From Lingula anatina (lineage: Eukaryota > Brachiopoda > Lingulata > Lingulida > Lingulidae): 64,000 nt of DNA. How positions within the stretch are numbered: position 1 is the first letter of the stretch; every line of letters starts with the position of its first letter. Positions 57,367-64,000 of the stretch are shown here, one piece after another. The notes beneath the pieces were generated by a model, which was given only the letters and a program-made list of their open reading frames with translations, had not been told where the DNA came from and made no database searches. Both the position numbers and the translations under genes were made by a program. The DNA lies in the NCBI RefSeq assembly GCF_001039355.2, contig NW_019776135.1:430862-494861 (forward strand). The letters are read 5' to 3'.

Positions 57367-58777
57367 TCACCCTTCGCAGTTTTTAAAATGCAAATATGAG
57401 CAGAACATTGTGAATCCATCTCCCCATTTTGAAGGGGGGATATGGACGGGTTGTGCAAAATTTGCCTCACAATATTGTGCTAATTTTGTGTTTAATTTCT
57501 TAAAATATTTTACCTCTTCGTGGAAATCGGAATTTTGTCTACTTAGTATTTTCTCCAGTTTGGTTTTAAAATGGTTGTATAAGAAAAAATCCCCCTTGTT
57601 GAGCTGCTTATATTTTCGGGCAACGTACGGTTCATTGTTAAGTTTGATATCTTGTATGTAATCACTGGAGAATTGTGTTCCGCTTTTCAAAATAGTGTAA
57701 ACGATTTGGTAAAATTCCCAACAAAATAAACGTTTTAATAGAACAAGGCATTCATCAAAATATTCCAAAATTACCACAAAATGCAACTCTCCCTCTAACA
57801 TGTTTACGTAGCTCATCATGCGTTGTGCTGAAAAGTGTCCTTTAAACCCCAAATAGCGACTTAATCGGTTCCAAGTTAGGTTGGCCATATCCCAATACTT
57901 TGGATTATCGATAAACTGGTGTAGCTGTTTCTTCCCTTTTAGACCAATTCGTCTTCCAATATGGTTATAGTTGTAATATGATTTAAAGTATGATAAAGGT
58001 TCTCTAAGAATTGCTAAGAAAACAGTGCCATTGGGAGTTAGTTTGTGATATGACTTCAGATCGAATTTCCCATGATCGGCCATGACATCAAATACTTCGT
58101 GAGTAGAGGAAGGATATTTAAGAAGATAATTAAGATTGGGACGTGCGGGAGCAACGTTTAAATTATCCATAAATGCATTTCTTAGAATCATTCTTGACAG
58201 TGTTGAACTGCCGCACTTAGGGACTTTGATAAATACAACGTGTTGCTTTGGCTTACACGTTCTCCTTGATTTGTTCCAAGGTTTGAGGGATTTCCTTAAT
58301 TTTCTAACGCATTTTGCTATCTCTAAAGACTTCAGCGAACCATTTGTTTTGGGGCTCAAAGTAACATTCTTCTTCGCTGCAGACCCACCTGCAGATAACA
58401 CAGGTTGATGCGTGCTATTAATTGTGCTGTCATGTAACAGGTATGGTGACTCCGTGACGTCACTGACACTTTGCCGAGTTTCCCAGAGGTTCTTCTCTTT
58501 CAAAGTTACCGTTACGGCCTTCTGTTCTAAAGCAACCTCCAACGTCATTGATCTAAAAAGAAAATAAAAACATTCTTGCCATAAATAAATATCGGCATCA
58601 AATCCCATATATAATATTGGGTTTTTGCTCTTGACGTTATTTTTATCACTGTTAATGTACTTACGGTTTCGGAGGATTCCATGAATGGGCACTCATACCG
58701 GTACTGCTGAACCAGAGAAGAAGTCCACCGGCGAGCATCGCTGTTAGAAACAGACCTAGAATAACTTTCTTCGCCAT
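57367..58777 (-). CDS. Galactose-3-O-sulfotransferase-like (Gal3ST family), two exons
   Basis: Family members transfer sulfate from PAPS to the 3-OH of galactose on glycolipids or glycoproteins in the Golgi lumen. Coding exons 58665-58777 and 57367-58552 join in phase (CC + A gives Pro), making 432 residues, normal for the family. Residues 1-4 are cytoplasmic, about 5-23 (VILGLFLTAMLAGGLLLWF) form the signal anchor of a type II protein, then a stem. The PAPS 5'-phosphosulfate loop is FIKVPKCGSSTLSRM (about 145-159); the 3'-phosphate site is AILREPLSYFKSYYNY (about 218-233). NxS/T sites occur in the stem and catalytic domain (NST, NVT, NGS, NGT, NLT). An upstream in-frame ATG at 58882 would add 35 polar residues before the anchor and is less likely. 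Substrate cannot be predicted from sequence. Confidence 0.9.
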
Positions 58778-59454
58778 TATCGCCCTGCTTTTATGTGCGT
58801 CCACATCATGTCTACAGTACTGTATTTCTTCTACAAAACGCACTTTAACGATGGCGTCGATTAGCATTGACCTGTCCAACATTTTGTTACATAAGACCTA
58901 TATGCACAGGTACTCTAATTATATTTTTATAACGATGAGATAATTCAGCCGTTATTAATTCTTAATCCCACCTTTGTCTTCTGCAATGATAGTATGTAGT
59001 ACTCCAAAACCCTGCCAGCGATTTTTCTTAAAAGTCTTAGTTCAGATTCACCGTTGACAAAGCAAAATAATTTTGGGGTGACAAAAGGAAGAGCTAACTG
59101 TGTGGTTGTTGCTATGTTAAGTCCTGAGTAAATTACAAATCTAGGCTATTCTTCATAGTGGAAAAGATGCTGACTTACAAATGTTATTAAGGGCATGATT
59201 TATTGCAACTACTAGTCTGCCTCCCGTTTTCCCATTTTTCATATCTGGTTATTATTATAAGAAGCTTCTTTTTTAAATTATGATAAAATTTTCGCACAGG
59301 TCATTGACAAAGAGCGCAATTCCTCTTTTTTTAAACGTCGAGTAGGCCTACTTATTTGTGGAAACATCAGCGTCACCGTATATTCAAGAAGTTGTAAAGA
59401 GCTTTTTACAACTTCCTGTCTTATTGGAAGACCTTGCTCAAGCCATTCAGAACA

Positions 59455-59750
59455 AACTCATCCGAGGACAAGCTGATCCACGGATCAAATATTTTCGACC
59501 TAATTGAAAGCTTGCCGCATAACCTTTCGATAAACACTGAATAGATTGCCCGCGGGGATTACGTGGTAAGAGTGCATGGAGAACAGCGGACTAACAGATC
59601 CGCGGATTAAATATGGCGAGCCACTAAAAAAGTTTGTCGCTTAATTCCTGATTAGACACTGAATAGGTTCCCATCTAGGATTACGAAACAAGCATTCAAG
59701 TGGGTCGGCCATATTTGATCTGCGGATCCGCCAGTCCGAGGATCAACCTT
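59455..59750. mobile_element. Foldback MITE
   Basis: The ends are inverted: 'atccgaggacaagctgatcc' at the left and the complement of 'gccagtccgaggatcaa' at the right, with internal repeats of 'tccgcgg', 'aaatatggc' and 'cactgaatag'. There is no coding content. The right end resembles the end of the element at 33309-33536. Confidence 0.65.
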
Positions 59751-60845
59751 GGTTGTTAATACGGCCTTATACTAAAATAACCTGCTGTATTACTGCTTAT
59801 CGTGACCCGTACAATTATTTACAAATATAACCCATAGCCTCAGTAATTGCAATGAAGTAATGTACTGTACACAATAATTCTTGAGACAGTTGCCGCATCT
59901 GTACATGAGTTTTATATTTCACTTCTTTACATTATCAAAACGTGTGTAATCTAAATAGTAAAGTGCGTCACATAATCGCGTGCCCACATGTTTCTCTGCC
60001 AATGTATAGTTGTGGTGATACCCAGCATCTATAATTCAGTATGCCATCGAACATTCGCCGTAAAATGAATGCGTCCTTGAAATGTAATATTGTGTTCTAT
60101 TCCATCTCAGTTTATATTCTGAGGAAAAGGAAGCACTCGACAACAAGTGGGCCTTGGTGATGATTTTATTTTGAAAGTTACTGATATTGAATGAAAACGA
60201 TTCTTTTGCAACATATTTTAGTCTGGTGTCTTAGGGCAAAAAAATGGCCAAATCGTGACACAGCGGATAAAAGCACCAAATTTTGCGTGTGGGTATCTTT
60301 TGACATACTAAATCAAATAAGAGCCGTAGCCCACTGAAAAATTTTACCGTTTGGTCAAAAAATCCAAAATGGCCGCCAAATTGTGGAATTCTATAGAAAT
60401 ATATATATACCTATATTGATTTTTATCAAATAAGGTATTTTCTCAGTGTTTTCCACATAGTCTATTTGGCTCGTTCCGATACAACGTGTACGGCGTCAAA
60501 TACTTGAAATTCACGGAATAAAACTTAGAAAATAATTTTGTATTGTGAAAAATACAAATACACAAAATAACAAAACAAATGGGCGGAAATTTGTGTAATT
60601 GCTCAGAACAATATTTCTTGTTTGTCATTAAACTTCTTTATGTGTTAAATTCGGACCAAATTTGGTGAATACTGACAGTATATTATTATTAAAATTGGAT
60701 AAGGTCTTACCCAAAAGTAGTGGTTAATTGTCCCTGCTTCAGGTTGACCGAAACAGTCATGACTGATTTTTTACATTGTCACTAGTCTTTAAATAATTGA
60801 AAATAATTAAGAAAACGTATAGATCTTGCTGATGGCCTATCTTAA

Positions 60846-61136
60846 AGAGATAATAACTCTTCGTTTTGGCCAAAAAATGAATTTTCCTGGAGTAAAGAAC
60901 AATTTTCCCATACTTACCAACATTCAAAGTTAGTCTCTGGTTTTTTTCTAATTTTTTTTTAGCCATATATGGAGTATAGCCATCTATGGAGGTCACGTGG
61001 TCCGATGACAAGCTCAGATATCAGAATAACAGCTATAACTGCCGTTTATATTAAACAGAATATATTATATTTCTATGAGTTGTTTACTATGTTTTTATTC
61101 CGAAATATAGATCTCATACGAAGAGTTATTATCCCT
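60846..61136 (+). mobile_element. piggyBac-type MITE (TTAA family)
   Basis: A 291-bp copy, the cleanest in the window, flanked by TTAA at 60842-60845 and 61137-61140. Termini are agagataataactcttcg and its near-complement in 'gaagagttattatccct'. The ends are inverted repeats of about 30 bp (to 'ttttggcc' on one side). No coding content. Confidence 0.85.
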
Positions 61137-61444
61137 TTAAACTCAAGCATCAACGATAACGCCATTTTCGCGAAGAATTCCTCACAAATAATTATCATGC
61201 ATTGCTTTTAACATAATAGCCGGTTTTAATTATTGAATCGTTACAAACCTCGTGCCGACTAATGATCCTACCACCTGCTATACAGTTACAATTCGCATGC
61301 ATTAATGATCGTATCGCCTTTGCTTGCGAGTTGTGAAATGCATACATAATGCGATATGAGTAAAACTCTAATTGAACGCACCACATTTTGTGAACGTTTT
61401 CCTGGGTCAGATGAATGTAATTTGCAACATTTTGCCTTGGTGAT

Positions 61445-63437
61445 TTACTTGATATCGGCAAAATTAGACATTTCAATATCTATACGATATTGCTGCTGTA
61501 ATTGAGCTATTGTAGACTTTGAGATGTTATGATAGTAGTCCCGCATTACAGAAACTGTTCGTATCTTCCCTGCATCTTCTGGTGGGAATTTTAGCGCAGG
61601 ATCGGCATTCAAAATTTTTAATATATTCTCGGCGTCCTCAGACATAGTATCAAAGCTCCCAATGACGTCATAGTCTATTTGACAAGGAAAGCACGTGGTA
61701 AACGGAGGTGCCCAATGTGTATTATACTTACCCGGATGTTCAGTAACGTAACGCAAAAATTCATCGAATGTTATGTCTATACTTGGAAATAAATCTGGAA
61801 TATTTTTCAGGTCGGCTTCGAATGTTTTCCCTGATGGCATCTGACCGAGTATTTTTTCTTTCTGGCGTTCTATCTTTATTGGGAATCCAGATTTTACACC
61901 CCTAAAGCGCGACATGACGTAGTTCCCCACGAGTGACAATATTTCGGGGTGTTCATACGGCTTGTTTTCAATCTTGTTTCTAAATACCGAGAGCAAACGC
62001 TCAAGAGGATTTCTAAAAAACATAGCCTTTTTGTAAGTTTCCAAAATATGTTTTCTGTCGTCCACTGAATATTGATTCAATGGCTTTATGTATTTCGCTG
62101 CAAGTTCATAATGGACATCCCTCGCCCTCACTTTCCTGATATCGTACGTATTAAGTGCACCCGCTAGTGCAAGCAACGTGCGCTTCCAGTTCGTATTGGC
62201 AATTTTGGGAACGTAGCAAAAGGCAAACTTTGCTTTTTCTACCACCAGTAGGTTACCCAACGAGGCAGCAATGTGACCCAAAAAGTTGAGGTCTTTACCG
62301 TCTAAGTTATGAGTAAGATTGAACTTCCGACAAACGTCTTTAACATGTTGGCGTCTCAGTTTGATTTTTTCTCTCCATTGTATTGGAACGCTACTCATCG
62401 TCAACTGAAGAAAAAAGGAGATGAATTTCAATAAATGAGAGGAAAGAGATGAACATAAATGAATGTTTACACTTAACTCAATATATTGATAGATTTACTC
62501 ACATGTATAGGTGTGTAACACCGAATGTACCGTACCTGTATGAATGGAAGAACGAAGGATGTCCACTTTTATTCTTTGACTAGCGCCCGCGAGGTGAAAT
62601 GATTGCGATATAATGCAATAGCCATTTTCCTTCTCTAACCAAACTACATGTATGACAGATTAGACACCTCATGTGATAAAGTAAGATATCTCTCATTTAA
62701 CTTACTCCACCGGCCACAGTGGCAGGTGTGGCGCCGTTCATTCCTGACACGTTTTCTCGGCTTATAGCTGCAGTCACAAACACATCGGAAACAGACCGCA
62801 TACCATCGTTCACTGAAACAAAGCAATTCAAAATTGTGCAAGAGAAGTTGGGACCATATTGATTAAAATTTTTGGGAAAACAATTATTGACTTCTTCACT
62901 CTTACGGTATCATATAAATCGACCCCTATCTGTACGTATTAGTTAATAAATATACATGTAGTAACTGCTGCTGTTACGATTACGTCTGCAAATAGCCAGC
63001 TTCGGCTAAATGTCATCTATATTCTTAGCCTATCACACTATGTAACTAAAAGCATGATTGAATGTTCATATAAACGTAATTGAATATACATGTACATCAT
63101 GGAAATAAGACAGCGAGGGATAATTGGCCTTTTTTGTAGTTAAAACTCACCGGATAATTCGAACTACTGACAAAAGGGAACCTTTACCAATCTTTCCTTT
63201 TTTACATACATATCTGCGTATATCCCTTGCGAAAACTCTCCATGTTGTCAGATACACTGGTAATATATTGCCCCATACATTCTTAAACATATCAAATTAA
63301 GTCAGTCCATTACCTGTGGTATCTGTCCTAAAAAGAAAGTAGTGAGCCACGACGTACAGAGTTAACACAGTTACCATCTTCCAGTGACGCAATAAAGTAC
63401 ACATGCAACATTTTAAGTATATCTTTGGAGAAGCCAT
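61445..63437 (-). CDS. Carbohydrate sulfotransferase, CHST8-14/HNK-1ST-like, three exons
   Basis: Enzymes of this family sulfate GalNAc, chondroitin/dermatan or HNK-1 glycans in the Golgi using PAPS. Exons 63314-63437, 62706-62812 and 61445-62404 join in phase (1, then 0) by good GT-AG sites, giving 396 residues. A signal anchor lies at about 21-36 (MVTVLTLYVVAHYFLF), followed by a short stem with NxS sites. The 5'-phosphosulfate loop is CYVPKIANTNWKRTLL (about 140-155); the 3'-phosphate site is FFRNPLERLLSVFRNK (about 206-221). The C-terminal HWAPPFTTCFPCQIDYD and GSFDTMSEDAENIL motifs are characteristic. Asn replaces the Cys/Ser usual in the VPKVACTNWKR signature. The raw frame starting 62431 includes intron; splicing shows the real N-terminus. 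Exact acceptor glycan unknown. Confidence 0.9.
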
Positions 63438-63494
63438 GATATCGGTGAGATACATGTAGGCTAGTAAAAAGTTATAACATCGTACGGTGTCCTG

Positions 63495-63960
63495 TTACTT
63501 TAACTGCGACAACGGAGCTGGAACAAACTGCCTGGAACAAAATGTGTTGTTTCCACATCCTTGAAATGCAAAAGGATTGAATATTCCCCAACCGCAGTCA
63601 GCAACAATAGTGCTCCTTCCGTGATTCAGTTCGTTCTGCACATTGATGTCAAGGCCTGATGCCACGCATTTCACCTGCGAAATGAAATTATGACAAGGGC
63701 AACCATCCGCTAGGTCAAACATAACATGAACGTGCTTAATGTATCCTGTGCACTAACAGGTCCAAGCTCAGCTACCGGTTTTGCGAGGTTATAACTGCAA
63801 GATATGCTCATTTGTACGTCAAAACATGTTTTAGATTTACCTTACAATTCCGAGGGCGAAAAACATAACAAAGTGGAACAAGGAGGCGAGATTCAAGCTG
63901 CGTCAGGTATAGCTCAGCACCAAACCCATAGTGTGTCCCGGATTTATTTTTACCACCTCA
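63495..63960 (-). CDS. Two exons of an unidentified Cys-containing protein (partial)
   Basis: Exon b, 63495-63674, follows acceptor 'catttcgcag' and reads VKCVASGLDINVQNELNHGR, then STIVADCGWGIFNPF, AFQGCGNNTFCSRQF and a stop. Exon a, from about 63957 down to 63841, ends at an AAG/GTAAAT donor and reads in the same phase GTHYGFGAELYLTQLESR and LCYVFRPRNCK. Both being open and phase-0 compatible supports a real gene whose 5' part is off the window. The stop is only 58 bp upstream of the CHST-like start codon on the same strand, so the exons could alternatively belong to an alternative transcript of that locus. The domain was not recognised. Confidence 0.4.
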
Positions 63961-64000
63961 GTCCCGTATATACATTTATAATTTACACGATTAAGAAAAA

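Larger units (their letters stand above)
58778..61444. other. Interval between the two sulfotransferase genes
   Basis: Probably the 5' flank of the Gal3ST-like gene and 3' flank of the CHST-like gene. It holds a foldback element (59455-59750) and a piggyBac-type MITE (60846-61136). No further coding exon was recognised. Confidence 0.5.

Noticed and set aside
58553-58692. Longer N-terminus (MPIHGILRNR...) for the Gal3ST-like protein
   Set aside because: It is intron; the acceptor at 58553 joins in phase to an exon encoding a proper signal anchor.
62405-62431. MKFISFFLQ start for the CHST-like protein
   Set aside because: The hydrophobic bit is the polypyrimidine tract of the acceptor; upstream exons supply the real anchor.

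Overview
The window is animal nuclear DNA. It is AT-rich, with long introns bounded by GT-AG splice sites, many small DNA transposons, and exons recognisable as conserved animal genes (NUP88, an activin type II receptor ectodomain, GPKOW, two carbohydrate sulfotransferases). The repeat style and gene content suggest a marine invertebrate, perhaps a lophotrochozoan such as a mollusc or brachiopod, but this is inference. Nothing in the sequence fixes the species.

Left part (1-15 kb). Four consecutive NUP88 exons lie on the minus strand at 873-2241, and the gene runs off the left edge. At 8089-8397, also minus, is a single exon encoding the ten-cysteine ectodomain of an activin type II receptor; I cannot find its transmembrane and kinase exons. 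A 363-base N gap sits at 10547-10909 between near-identical poly-G ends.

Middle (15-30 kb). A complete-looking piggyBac transposon occupies 15327-18450, with TTAA target sites, 13-bp perfect terminal repeats and an intact two-exon transposase. A non-autonomous hAT-like element follows (23352-24738). A two-exon gene for a secreted leucine-rich-repeat protein is on the minus strand (26953-29270).

Right-centre (30-53 kb). About 12 kb holds mostly repeats and intron-like DNA. Seven exons of GPKOW, a splicing-associated KOW protein, then lie on the plus strand (41094-52452). Its introns carry nested insertions, including piggyBac-type MITEs, a 5'-truncated LINE and a perfect 67-bp inverted repeat.

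Right end (53-64 kb). A CpG-richer stretch is followed by two minus-strand type II membrane sulfotransferase genes: a Gal3ST-like gene (57367-58777, two exons) and a CHST8-14-like gene (61445-63437, three exons). Both could be assembled with matching splice phases. Two further in-phase exons of an unrecognised Cys-containing protein end just upstream of the second gene.

The genes do not form an operon or evident pathway. The two sulfotransferases are the only functionally related neighbours. The most unusual material is in the mobile and foldback DNA: several small-element families, nested insertions with readable target duplications, and long hairpins. I found no convincing evidence of a wholly new biological system.
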